Shown here: positions 24,344-32,014 of the stretch, one piece after another
Layout of the letters: every line of letters starts with the position of its first letter
How positions within the stretch are numbered: the first letter of the stretch is position 1
Assembly: GCA_022763065.1 (NCBI GenBank)
Contig: JALEGH010000004.1
Location: forward strand, 1 to 38,825
Direction of reading: 5' to 3'
Source: Alphaproteobacteria bacterium
Lineage (GTDB): Bacteria; Pseudomonadota; Alphaproteobacteria; Micavibrionales; Micavibrionaceae
Length of the DNA: 38,825 bases
Made by a program: the position numbers and the translations under genes
Notes under the pieces: model-generated
What the model was told of the DNA's origin: nothing
Seen by the model: only the letters and a program-made list of their open reading frames with translations
Database searches by the model: none

Positions 24344-24670
24344 TTATTCTAGCGTGGTCTCTTCTGCACCGAGGGCAGGCTCAATATCCGCCAGTGCGCT
24401 ATTTTCGCGGCCACTAAAACCGGTCGTGAATTTATCTGGTTCGGTGTCCCCACCGGCGGCAGCCTCGATATTATTCAGCGCCTCTGGCGAAACACCGCCT
24501 TCACTGGCAATTTCGTAAATCTCTTCAAAGCTAAGAGAATCGTCTCCCTCCTGATCAACGCTGGCCAAAACTTCCAGACGCGCTTTTTCCGTCGAAACAC
24601 CGTGATAAATCGGAATTGCCACAAAAGACAAAATGATAACGGCCATACAGCCATAAATAAAACGGATCAT
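24344..24670 (-). CDS. Small membrane-anchored protein with one EF-hand-like loop
   Basis: 108 residues. One N-terminal hydrophobic segment (FIYGCMAVIILSFVAIPIYH, about residues 4-23) could be an anchor or uncleaved signal, leaving the rest periplasmic. Residues 39-50, DQEGDDSLSFEE, fit a calcium-binding EF-hand loop (Asp, Glu, Asp, Ser, Ser, Glu at positions 1, 3, 5, 7, 9, 12), followed by a helix IYEIASEGG. The remainder is acidic and low complexity, ending EPALGAEETTLE. Start ATG 24670 follows GGAGAGAAAATT; an upstream in-frame start at 24712 has no such site. A terminator follows. Function unknown; calcium sensing at the envelope is inferred. Confidence 0.78.
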   Translation of the reverse strand: MIRFIYGCMAVIILSFVAIPIYHGVSTEKARLEVLASVDQEGDDSLSFEEIYEIASEGGVSPEALNNIEAAAGGDTEPDKFTTGFSGRENSALADIEPALGAEETTLE

Positions 24671-24751
24671 AATTTTCTCTCCTTTTCCACTTTGCCTTCG
24701 TGGCCTTTTCACTTAGTCGTGAACCCCGCCCCAGACATCACAATTAATCCA

Positions 24752-24883
24752 CTAATCGACTGTATCTTGCATCCACTCGCCGGCACTTTGCATGTCTCTT
24801 CCCAATCCATCAAAGGTATTGGCACATCCATGAATGCCGAGGGTACAAATTGTCAAAAATAATACCAAAAACGTTGTTCTCAT
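24752..24883 (-). CDS. Entericidin-like small lipoprotein (43 aa)
   Basis: Short gene of 43 codons plus stop. ATG 24883 follows AAGGAGATACAAG, a strong ribosome binding site. The protein starts MRTTFLVLFLTICTLGIHGC, a signal peptide with a lipobox ending at Cys20, followed by ANTFDGLGRDMQSAGEWMQD. This matches the entericidin EcnA/EcnB pattern (short lipoprotein, CNTxxGxGxDIQxxGxxI) that is widespread and single copy in alphaproteobacteria. Predicted location is an envelope membrane. In E. coli the pair is described as a toxin/antidote lipoprotein system, but only one gene is visible here and the function in this class is unclear. Expression is likely independent of the EF-hand gene 81 bases downstream. 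Confidence 0.88.
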   Translation of the reverse strand: MRTTFLVLFLTICTLGIHGCANTFDGLGRDMQSAGEWMQDTVD

Positions 24884-25008
24884 CTTGTATCTCCTTAAAT
24901 ATCCGGTTCAGTTGCATTACCAACCTAGCAAATTTAACCGCCCTAAGATACATTCAACAGACCTAAAGTCCACGAAAACGGTGTTATTCTTGACTTACCT
25001 CCTAGTCT

Positions 25009-25037
25009 CCCCATTGACTTGGGGCCCCAAAAATGGG
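25009..25037. promoter_or_regulatory. Compound palindrome upstream of the DUF1508 gene
   Basis: TTGGGGCCCCAA (25019-25030) is a perfect 12-base palindrome nested inside outer arms CCCATT (25010-25015) and AATGGG (25032-25037). A TATAAT stands downstream at 25068-25073, about 60 bases before the ATG at 25134, so this could be an operator for that gene. Confidence 0.45.
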
Positions 25038-25133
25038 ACAAATCAATGAATTGTGAAACTTATATCATATAATTGTAGCAATTACCATAATAAATTGGCA
25101 AATTTTAACCATTTAATGAAAGGAAGCCCCATC

Positions 25134-25325
25134 ATGGCACACCCAGCATTCCAACTTAAAAAAGCAAAAAATGACCAGTATTACTTCGTTTTAACCGCGA
25201 AAAACGGTCAGGTCATCGCACAATCTGAGATGTATAACTCTAAAGATGCGGCGCAAAACGGCATTGAGTCTGTGAAGACAAATGCACCGGTTGCTGAAAT
25301 GGATGACCAATCCGAAGCTGCTTAA
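25134..25325 (+). CDS. DUF1508/YegP-family protein
   Basis: 63-residue cytosolic protein made of one DUF1508 (YegP-like) domain: FQLKKAKNDQYYFVLTAKNG, then QVIAQSEMYNSKDAAQNGIE and SVKTNAPVAEM. E. coli YegP carries two such repeats; one is common in other bacteria. The fold is a small beta-beta-beta-alpha unit; the function is not known. Start ATG 25134 follows AAAGGAAG; in-frame codons back to 25053 would overlap the TATAAT at 25068 and are not needed. A terminator follows directly, so the gene is probably monocistronic. Confidence 0.9.
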   Translation: MAHPAFQLKKAKNDQYYFVLTAKNGQVIAQSEMYNSKDAAQNGIESVKTNAPVAEMDDQSEAA

Positions 25326-25357
25326 ATAACAAAAGCCACGCTTGGATAAATAAATTT

Positions 25358-25386
25358 AAGGGCCGTTTTTTTAAGCGGCCTTTTTC
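25358..25386 (+). terminator. Rho-independent terminator after the DUF1508 gene
   Basis: GGCCG (25361-25365), an A/T loop, CGGCC (25376-25380), then TTTTTC. The flanking A and T bases extend the stem. Confidence 0.8.
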
Positions 25387-25459
25387 TTGTCTTTTTCAAA
25401 ACTTTACCTGTGGTAAAATTTGGTGCTAGGTTCGTTAAAATATAAAAAACAGGGAAAAT

Positions 25460-27034
25460 ATGTCCGCAACGGCGCATGACAAGGCAAAAGCCTATTTAAA
25501 AATATATAGGCAATTCCAGCTAGGTGGTTTACCGACAGAAACTCCGCACCCTAAAACAAGTAATTTGGCACGCCTGTCTCGCCGAGACCTGCCGCAAGCC
25601 TTTGATCTTTTCAAACAGATTGATAGTGATGCGATAACAACCGTCATTGAAAAAATGCCGGAAATCGAACATTTACGCCATGCGATAAATGACACTATCC
25701 AAAATGGAAATCGTGTCTTTTTTTATGGTTGCGGCGCAACGGGGCGTTTATCTTTATCTATTGGCTATCTATGGCGGGCGGCAAAATCAAAACAAGGTCA
25801 GAATGATCAGGTCGTTGATTTTATGAGCGGCGGTGATCTGGCGATGGTGCATTCCATCGAAAGCTTTGAGGACTATCCGGAATATGGTGCGCGCCAGCTC
25901 CGTGAATTAGGATTTGGCCCGGATGATTTGCTCGTTTCCTGCACCGAAGGCGGCGAAACCCCTTCGGTCATTGGTGCTACAGAAGAAGCGACCAAAATTT
26001 CAAGCCGCAAACCGTTTTTCTTATATTGCAACCCAGATGAAGAACTTGAAAATATTGAACGCTCCCGCCTTGTTTTAGACAACGGAAAAATAGAAAAAAT
26101 ATGTCTGGCGAGCGGGCCTCAAGCCCTTTCGGGCAGTACAAGGCTACAGGCCAGCACCGTTCTCATGCTCGCGGCTGGTGCGGCATTACTGGGTGCTAAC
26201 CAACAAGATATCAAAAAATTTCGTGATGTTCTTCAAAAGACAGATTTTTCTTTCCTTGTTCCCTTCACGCGAGCAGAAGCGAATTTATATGAGAATGGGC
26301 ATTACACCCTTTATGAAACCAATGATTACGGCATGGCGATTTTAACCGACACGACGGAGCGCGCGCCAACCTTTTCGCTTCAGGGGTTTGAAAATCAAAA
26401 TGACCCGAAGCGTACCCCTTCGCTTTCCTATTTTAGATTACCTGAAACCTCTAGCTCTGCCGAAGCGTGGGATCGACTGCTATTACGCCCGCCAGTTCCC
26501 ATTGAGTGGGAAGAGCTTAAAAATGTGGCCGGACGAAAAAGATTGCTCGGATTCAATTTTTCAAAGGCGGCATTAAAACAACGGGAAAATCTGGTTGGTG
26601 CAGATAAGCTGCATCGCTTTATCATCAAGAATGAAGGGCAAAGACAGAAGCAGAAAATGACTTTTTCTTTCGGGAAACATCATCACGAAATTGACGTGGC
26701 GGAGCTATCCCCCCTGTTCCAAAATTTATTGCTAAAAATAATTTTAAATGCCCACTCGACCCTTTTGATGGGGCGGCTACAACGTTTTGAAAGCAATATC
26801 ATGACCTGGGTCAAGCCCAGCAATAATAAGCTGATTGACCGTTCTATCCGCTATGTGCAGCATCTTCTTGAGAATGAGGGCATCCGTGACCTGTCTTACG
26901 AAGATATCTGCCACCGGCTTTTTGAAAAAATGGAAGAAATCGCCCCCGATGATTCTATTGTTTTACAGACATTTAACGGCTTGAAAGACGATACCGGCGC
27001 CATGTCGGCTTCCGTGCACACACCCTGCCCATAG
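25460..27034 (+). CDS. MurQ/GKRP-like SIS-domain protein (524 aa)
   Basis: Related to N-acetylmuramic acid 6-phosphate etherase (MurQ, peptidoglycan recycling) and glucokinase regulatory protein. Matches: LPTETPHPKTSNLARLS (residues 24-40, MurQ LxTExxNPxT), the SIS loop RVFFYGCGATGRLSLSIGY (85-103), FMSGGDLAMVHSIESFEDYP (121-140, MurQ AGGxxA..xExxED), LVSCTEGGETPSVIGATEEA (158-177) and SGPQALSGSTRLQASTVLM (218-236, MurQ GSTRxKAGT). The usual DAxECPPTF segment with one catalytic Glu, which follows the first SIS loop in MurQ, is not present. The protein is also about 220 residues longer than MurQ, the extra part being C-terminal, as in GKRP. It may be a sugar-phosphate sensor or an atypical etherase. 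ATG 25460 follows AAACAGGGAAAAT. It stands alone, after a terminator. Confidence 0.82.
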   Translation: MSATAHDKAKAYLKIYRQFQLGGLPTETPHPKTSNLARLSRRDLPQAFDLFKQIDSDAITTVIEKMPEIEHLRHAINDTIQNGNRVFFYGCGATGRLSLSIGYLWRAAKSKQGQNDQVVDFMSGGDLAMVHSIESFEDYPEYGARQLRELGFGPDDLLVSCTEGGETPSVIGATEEATKISSRKPFFLYCNPDEELENIERSRLVLDNGKIEKICLASGPQALSGSTRLQASTVLMLAAGAALLGANQQDIKKFRDVLQKTDFSFLVPFTRAEANLYENGHYTLYETNDYGMAILTDTTERAPTFSLQGFENQNDPKRTPSLSYFRLPETSSSAEAWDRLLLRPPVPIEWEELKNVAGRKRLLGFNFSKAALKQRENLVGADKLHRFIIKNEGQRQKQKMTFSFGKHHHEIDVAELSPLFQNLLLKIILNAHSTLLMGRLQRFESNIMTWVKPSNNKLIDRSIRYVQHLLENEGIRDLSYEDICHRLFEKMEEIAPDDSIVLQTFNGLKDDTGAMSASVHTPCP

Positions 27035-27048
27035 AAAAACCTCTATTC

Positions 27049-27102
27049 TTGTCAAAATTTTCGCGCTTTTTTATTGAAAAACCCTTAATATTATGTTAAC
27101 TA
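27049..27102 (+). promoter_or_regulatory. Candidate promoters before the 27135 gene
   Basis: Two pairs with 17-base spacers: TTGTCA (27049) with TATTGA (27072), and TTGAAA (27074) with TAACTA (27097). Neither is close to consensus, but the AT-rich gap holds no gene. Confidence 0.3.
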
Positions 27103-27134
27103 TTAGATCTATTTAACATGATGGAGTAGTAAAA

Positions 27135-28196
27135 ATGAGCGATTCCCAACCTGAAAGCCTAATGACCAGACTGGCTACGGTAAGTGCACCTGATACCGTA
27201 CCTGATAACACACCAGACATAGACTCAACGGCTGTGGGAGAGCAGATTTTTGAAACCATCAACCCAAACAATAAAAAACCCAATATGTCGGATAAATTTG
27301 GGAACCTGATTACACGAATTTCAAAAATCAGATCATGGAATGATTTTGTCAAAGACAAAGAAATCCTCGAAACAGCCGCGAAAGATATCGACGGTTTTGC
27401 CGGAGAAGAACGGGCGATTATGATGCTGGCCAAGAGCGGTATCGAAATGAAACAATATTTTGATGGTAGAAAAAAGAAAACCGTCGAAGAAGCTCTAAAT
27501 GAAGAAGTACCCGGTACAAATGAAACTGTTCTCGACATTTTTAAAAAGGCAGGACCCTATGCCAATATTGTGCTTCAGATTATTCTTTTTAAAGCAGGTG
27601 CTACGAATCCTGCTTTAACCGCCGGAGTCATGTTGGCCACAATGGCACCCAATGCGCCTGACCTTAAGGCTGCTTTTACAGAGCTTGCGCAAAATCCTTC
27701 CCTTGAAAACGCGGCAGACGCATCAAGAGAGGTCGGAGAAACGATTAGCGGGTATTATTACGCCGTACCTGGTTTGGCTCAGGCCTATTCCCTTATCATT
27801 AATCGTGCGGTTCAGACACTTATCGAAGAAGCCAGTAAAAAGGAGAATCTGGAAGCGCTTCAAGACCCTGTTGAGCTTTTGAACTACATGCAAAAAATGC
27901 TTTTTGAAATTTCCCAGATGAGTCCCAAAGAATTTGCGCAAGCCGCGCTTCAAAAAACAGAAGATAATGCCTATGACGTGGCCAGATTCATCGCGGCTGG
28001 CGCATCAGATGCGAAACTTATGACAGACAAAAACATGGAATTTATTGTAAACGAGCTAGCCAGACGCCGTGTTTTTGGCTATAGCGTCAAAAGCGTGATG
28101 TCTAACTTGCGGGAGATGCTTGAACCTTTTGCAAATGACGGACCTCCTGCTCCTCGTAAAAAAGACCCTTTCTGGGGACCTGAACTAGCGCGCTAA
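27135..28196 (+). CDS. Hypothetical protein of unknown family (353 aa)
   Basis: No recognised domain. The first 50 residues are polar and probably disordered (MSDSQPESLMTRLATVSAPD). Then comes a largely helical protein with GEERAIMMLAKSGIEMKQYF (about residues 91-110), a moderately hydrophobic stretch PYANIVLQIILFKAGATNPA through LTAGVMLATM (about 138-170), and charged helices (VELLNYMQKMLFEISQMSPK near 250). The tail is Pro/Lys rich (GPPAPRKKDPFWGPELAR). No signal peptide. ATG 27135 follows ATGGAGTAGTAAAA. The next gene, trpA, starts 45 bases later and could share the transcript. The hydrophobic stretch may be a membrane hairpin, but this is uncertain. Confidence 0.75.
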   Translation: MSDSQPESLMTRLATVSAPDTVPDNTPDIDSTAVGEQIFETINPNNKKPNMSDKFGNLITRISKIRSWNDFVKDKEILETAAKDIDGFAGEERAIMMLAKSGIEMKQYFDGRKKKTVEEALNEEVPGTNETVLDIFKKAGPYANIVLQIILFKAGATNPALTAGVMLATMAPNAPDLKAAFTELAQNPSLENAADASREVGETISGYYYAVPGLAQAYSLIINRAVQTLIEEASKKENLEALQDPVELLNYMQKMLFEISQMSPKEFAQAALQKTEDNAYDVARFIAAGASDAKLMTDKNMEFIVNELARRRVFGYSVKSVMSNLREMLEPFANDGPPAPRKKDPFWGPELAR

Positions 28197-28241
28197 ACAA
28201 ACTCTTTGCCTTTACCCTGCATGGTGAGGTAAAAAGCATGG

Positions 28242-29051
28242 ATGAATAAAGCTTCAAAAACAAACCGAATTGGGCAAGTTTTTGCCGCGCTAAAGAAGCG
28301 CGGGAGCAAGGCGCTCATCACCTTTATCACCGCCGGAGATCCGGATGCGGGGCAAAGCCTTGAGGTCTTGAAGTCCCTGCCTGAGGCTGGCGCCGATCTG
28401 ATTGAAATTGGTATCCCCTTTTCTGATCCGATGGCCGATGGCCCGACCATTCAAGATAGCTCCCTGCGGGCTTTGGAAAACGGCATGGACTTAAAAAGCG
28501 TTTTACGGATGGTCGCCGATTTTCGCAACCACAATGACACAACCCCCATCATCTTGATGGGATATTTTAACCCTATTTACAAATATGGCTGTGATAAATT
28601 TGTTGAAAATGCGGCGCAGGCCGGTGTTGATGGCTTAATTATCGTCGATCTGCCGCCAGAAGAAGATGCCGAATTACGCGAACCTGCACAAAATGCCGGG
28701 CTTGATCTCATCCGCCTTGTCACCCCGACCACGAGTGATAAACGCCTTGAAACCATTTTGGATGGCGCCGGAGGCTTCCTCTACTACGTGTCAATCACCG
28801 GTGTGACAGGTACGAAATCAGCCGACACAAACAAGGTCGGCGCACATATTGCCCGCATTAAAACCCAAACTGAACTGCCTGTGGCCGTCGGGTTTGGTAT
28901 CCGTACGCCTGAGGACGCGGCAAATATGGCTCCCCTCGCCGATGGTATCGTTGTCGGCTCTGCCATTGTTGAGAATATGCACACCCATGCTGGAGAAAAT
29001 CCAACCCCCGCCATTGCCTCTCAAGTCAGCAACCTCAAAAAAGCGGTTTAG
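28242..29051 (+). CDS. trpA: Tryptophan synthase alpha chain
   Basis: 269-residue TIM-barrel subunit that splits indole-3-glycerol phosphate into indole and glyceraldehyde 3-phosphate, the last step of tryptophan synthesis together with TrpB. The signature [20 protein letters not shown] (about residues 50-69) holds the catalytic Glu and Asp. Other family blocks are [49 protein letters not shown] and the phosphate site [20 protein letters not shown] with [12 protein letters not shown]. No trpB, trpF or accD is adjacent, unlike the usual trpFBA-accD order of the class. Start ATG 28242 has a weak ribosome binding site. Confidence 0.97.
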   Translation: MNKASKTNRIGQVFAALKKRGSKALITFITAGDPDAGQSLEVLKSLPEAGADLIEIGIPFSDPMADGPTIQDSSLRALENGMDLKSVLRMVADFRNHNDTTPIILMGYFNPIYKYGCDKFVENAAQAGVDGLIIVDLPPEEDAELREPAQNAGLDLIRLVTPTTSDKRLETILDGAGGFLYYVSITGVTGTKSADTNKVGAHIARIKTQTELPVAVGFGIRTPEDAANMAPLADGIVVGSAIVENMHTHAGENPTPAIASQVSNLKKAV

Positions 29052-29314
29052 GATACAATTCCCTCGCCGCCCTTAAGCATTATGTCAAAATAGATTAACC
29101 TCCTGTTAACCTATTGATAAAATTAAGAAAAAATTAGTAAAAAACTTTTCAAAAAACTGTTTTTGGTAGGGTTTCATTAATTCTTTTGCCGCCATAATAG
29201 AAGGGTAGCGCAGGGAACAGATTTCTTGAAATGAAGGGGTTCACGGCAAAGAACTGGTCAAAGAGCGCTCAATTTTAAAAAAATATGCAAATTTGACGAT
29301 TTGGGGCGAAAAAA

Positions 29315-30700
29315 ATGGGAAACTACAAAGATAATAACACGATCAACGACCACACCGGCATTGCGGTACAAGACGGCCATGTACGCATCGCCTATAGCTT
29401 AGATAACACACAGCCTGTGCTTTGTACGCTTTTGAGCGATCAGCCCTTCTTCTACATGGATGAAGAAATCATTGAAGAAGAAGACTCCATCCTGTCTGAA
29501 GATATGGCGGAATTTTTCTTAAATGGACAACTCGCGGGTTCTTACGATGACGGGATGGACATAGATGCACGGATAGACATCAATGCGACCTCTGAATTAA
29601 ATGCCGAGATTTCCGATTTATGTAGCAAAATGGAGTCCTACGACCGCTTGGCGCTTGATTTCACGCAGCCCCGCGATGTACGTATGCAGGAATTTGTGGC
29701 CGATAGTGTTTTTGTCACTCAAGAAACATCCGGCCTAGATACAACGAATGATGCCAAGCGGCTAGAGGCGCTACGCGCTCTTCTATCCCAAAGCCGTATG
29801 GCCGCAAGCCTTCTGGCCTGTGCCGATCATTATGAGGTAGAACTTATCTTGTCAAACCAGACAAGCGGTGCCGCTTACGATAAAAAGGCCGGAAAAATAC
29901 TAATCCGCCCTGATATTGATCCGGTAAATCAATTTTTGCTCTGCGTGCAGGAATTACGCCGTCACTGGCAACATCGTCAGGGCGCGCTGGTACATCCCCT
30001 GACCTTCCATCCGGATCAGGCGGTTTTGATCAACCGGGCGCAGCTGGCTGACCTTATGGTTGCTGTTATACATTCCGCGTGGGAGCTCAAACTTCAGGGA
30101 ATGGATGAATTTTGGACGCACATCGAAAATTCCGCCCTTTACGATTTGGGCCGCGCTTTCGCCCGCGAGGCACATGCCGACTTTAGAACACTTAATAACG
30201 GTAAGGCGGCGGCTGCCGTTTTTGAAACATGGTTCTTGTCGGAGCGTTGTCAGCATCAAGACAAAAAGCTGATCCAGGCCATGCTGGCGGATTACCGGGG
30301 CTATGTCTTTGAAAATACCGAAAGCTCCCGCATGATTTCGATGGAGCTGATTTGTTCTTTAGGGCATCAACCATTCGGCAAAAATTACCTGGCGCCCTAT
30401 GCTGGGCTGATCCTGAATGATCCAGTTTTTACCGAAGTACGCGACCGTGCCAATGCCAATTTCCTTTGGTTTATCAAGTTCGAGCGCTCCTTTAGCGAGG
30501 CCGAGCAGGCTTTGGGAAGCGACTTGGAACAGGAATTGCAATCTCATGACGTTATCCACACATCTGGCATCGATCAGATGGAACATAATAATATCATTGA
30601 GGACAACCAAAATGCACAACCCATCACCGCGAAAGATGGCAACATCATACATATTGCCTTTGGCCAGAGCCCGAACAATCCGGGATGTGAGCTTTTATGA
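29315..30700 (+). CDS. Uncharacterised protein, first of a tandem paralogous pair (461 aa)
   Basis: No assigned function. Cytosolic, acidic, no signal peptide. The N-terminus (about 1-130) is Asp/Glu rich. The core from about residue 150 reads LRALLSQSRMAASLLACADH, YDKKAGKILIRPDIDPVNQF, LLCVQELRRHWQHRQGALVH, LADLMVAVIHSAWELKLQGM, LGRAFAREAHADFRTLNNGK, AAAVFETWFLSERCQHQDKK and a final NYLAPYAGLILNDPVFTEVR. The same order appears in the next gene. It may belong to a family of putative metallopeptidases known in alphaproteobacteria (DUF6782, from memory), but no intact HExxH is present. ATG 29315 follows TTGGGGCGAAAAAA. A 263-base leader lies before it, with no gene visible. Confidence 0.78.
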   Translation: MGNYKDNNTINDHTGIAVQDGHVRIAYSLDNTQPVLCTLLSDQPFFYMDEEIIEEEDSILSEDMAEFFLNGQLAGSYDDGMDIDARIDINATSELNAEISDLCSKMESYDRLALDFTQPRDVRMQEFVADSVFVTQETSGLDTTNDAKRLEALRALLSQSRMAASLLACADHYEVELILSNQTSGAAYDKKAGKILIRPDIDPVNQFLLCVQELRRHWQHRQGALVHPLTFHPDQAVLINRAQLADLMVAVIHSAWELKLQGMDEFWTHIENSALYDLGRAFAREAHADFRTLNNGKAAAAVFETWFLSERCQHQDKKLIQAMLADYRGYVFENTESSRMISMELICSLGHQPFGKNYLAPYAGLILNDPVFTEVRDRANANFLWFIKFERSFSEAEQALGSDLEQELQSHDVIHTSGIDQMEHNNIIEDNQNAQPITAKDGNIIHIAFGQSPNNPGCELL

Positions 30701-30740
30701 TCATGAGATATATGACAACGAAGAGAAAGACATAACTGAT

Positions 30741-31871
30741 ATGCGTGCCGACCGCCTATCTCCCCTTACCAAGCCCCGTACCATCAGCCGGGGGCAATCT
30801 TGTGTAGGTGAAAACGGTGTTCGGGAATCTCACGAAAACCATCACGAAAGTCCGGCCAATTTCGATGCGCAGCAATGTTTTGACCTGACCAGAGAGGATC
30901 TTTACTCCCTCGCCGCACTCAAACCCGTCCAATCAAAGAAATTCTTGAACCTAGAAGCCTATCCATACGCCTTTGAAGGCGATGAAGACACGCTTATCTG
31001 GGCCACCGCGATGCTCAGCGAAAGCCCGGCAGGCCACGCTCTGCTTATCAAGGCTGGAGAGGCTGGATGGCAGTTTACCTTATCTGATCTAGGCACGAGC
31101 GGTTATCACCTTAATATTGAAGATAAAATTATGGAGCTGGATCATTACGGGCTGGATGCACCTTCTTTGGGCCGTTCCAGCTTCTTTAGAAATTCTTTTC
31201 TCTGCGTTCTGGCCAAGGCTTTACGCGATATCTGGCAGGAAGAGCATTGGGGCAATTTTGAAGAACGTTATAAGCCCCAAGCAGTACTTCTACTAGAGCG
31301 CGCGCGCGCCGCAGATTGCGATTCTCTGGCCATTATGATCGGGTGGGAGCTCAGAAGTGCCGGATATAGCGATGTCTGGCGTCATATTTTAGGCTCCGAT
31401 GATGGCGATATGGCGCAGGTATTGTTGAACATTTTGGAGCGCTATCCCACCGCCCTTTATAACGGTACGGCGCTCGCCCATGTTTTCCGTCAGTGGTATG
31501 CCGATACAGCCCGTGTTGATGCACTTGATCATGCAACACTGGAACAGATGGATACCGATATTCACGCCGCGCAAGAATCCGGCTTAGGTTTTATCGAAAT
31601 AGTGGATGGCGATGATAGTAACGATATTATAGAGAAAAAATCCCACCCTGATCCCAAAATTTTTGAAGGGCTTGCCACCTTACCGGATGACAGCACTTAT
31701 CTGAAAGATTTGGGAGAGACTGTAGCCAAGGACCCGTTTTTCTGCAGCCTCAATGACCCGATCAATCAGGCGCATTTATTCCAGATCGTCTATGACAGCG
31801 AAGTGACTTATGTCGACGATATACCTTTTCGTGACGCGCGCCTTGCCCGAAAATTCATGTTTTTGGATTAA
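30741..31871 (+). CDS. Uncharacterised protein, second of the tandem paralogous pair (376 aa)
   Basis: Diverged paralogue of the preceding gene, matching it in block order: MLSESPAGHALLIKAGEAGW, then NIEDKIMELDHYGLDAPSLG, FLCVLAKALRDIWQEEHWGN, AVLLLERARAADCDSLAIMI, GWELRSAGYSDVWRHILGSD, ALAHVFRQWYADTARVDALD and YLKDLGETVAKDPFFCSLND. The N-terminal acidic region of the first protein is missing. Start uncertain: ATG 30741 is preceded by GAAGAGAAAG, while an in-frame GTG at 30687 would overlap the upstream gene by 14 bases. In-frame codons further up run inside the upstream gene in another frame and are not coding. Probably co-transcribed with the first copy. Function unknown. Confidence 0.75.
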   Translation: MRADRLSPLTKPRTISRGQSCVGENGVRESHENHHESPANFDAQQCFDLTREDLYSLAALKPVQSKKFLNLEAYPYAFEGDEDTLIWATAMLSESPAGHALLIKAGEAGWQFTLSDLGTSGYHLNIEDKIMELDHYGLDAPSLGRSSFFRNSFLCVLAKALRDIWQEEHWGNFEERYKPQAVLLLERARAADCDSLAIMIGWELRSAGYSDVWRHILGSDDGDMAQVLLNILERYPTALYNGTALAHVFRQWYADTARVDALDHATLEQMDTDIHAAQESGLGFIEIVDGDDSNDIIEKKSHPDPKIFEGLATLPDDSTYLKDLGETVAKDPFFCSLNDPINQAHLFQIVYDSEVTYVDDIPFRDARLARKFMFLD

Positions 31872-31924
31872 AGGCTTCGTCTTATAAGAATTAATTTCAA
31901 ATAATACGTGAGCGACGGCGAGCA

Positions 31925-31995
31925 CGGCGCAAGTGCGCCGGAAGCATCCCCGGCGTTTAAGGGGTCCAATTAAAAATGTTCCATTTTTAATTGGA
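31925..31995. repeat. GC-rich hairpin followed by a perfect 14-bp inverted repeat
   Basis: CGGCGC-AAGT-GCGCCG stands at 31925-31940. Then TCCAATTAAAAATG (31965-31978) and CATTTTTAATTGGA (31982-31995) are exact reverse complements around a TTC loop. The second lies 20 bases before the next ATG, at 32015. It lacks a GC core and T-run of a standard terminator, so an operator, mRNA leader hairpin or mobile-repeat remnant are all possible. Confidence 0.7.
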
Positions 31996-32014
31996 ATAAC
32001 TATAGAATGGCGGC

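Noticed and set aside
24602..25049. Plus-strand frames between the EF-hand and DUF1508 genes
   Set aside because: They run opposite the entericidin-like lipoprotein gene, which has a strong ribosome binding site and lipobox.
30417..30740. Upstream extension of the second paralogue
   Set aside because: These codons lie in another frame of the first paralogue, whose own blocks are conserved; the translation is low-quality.
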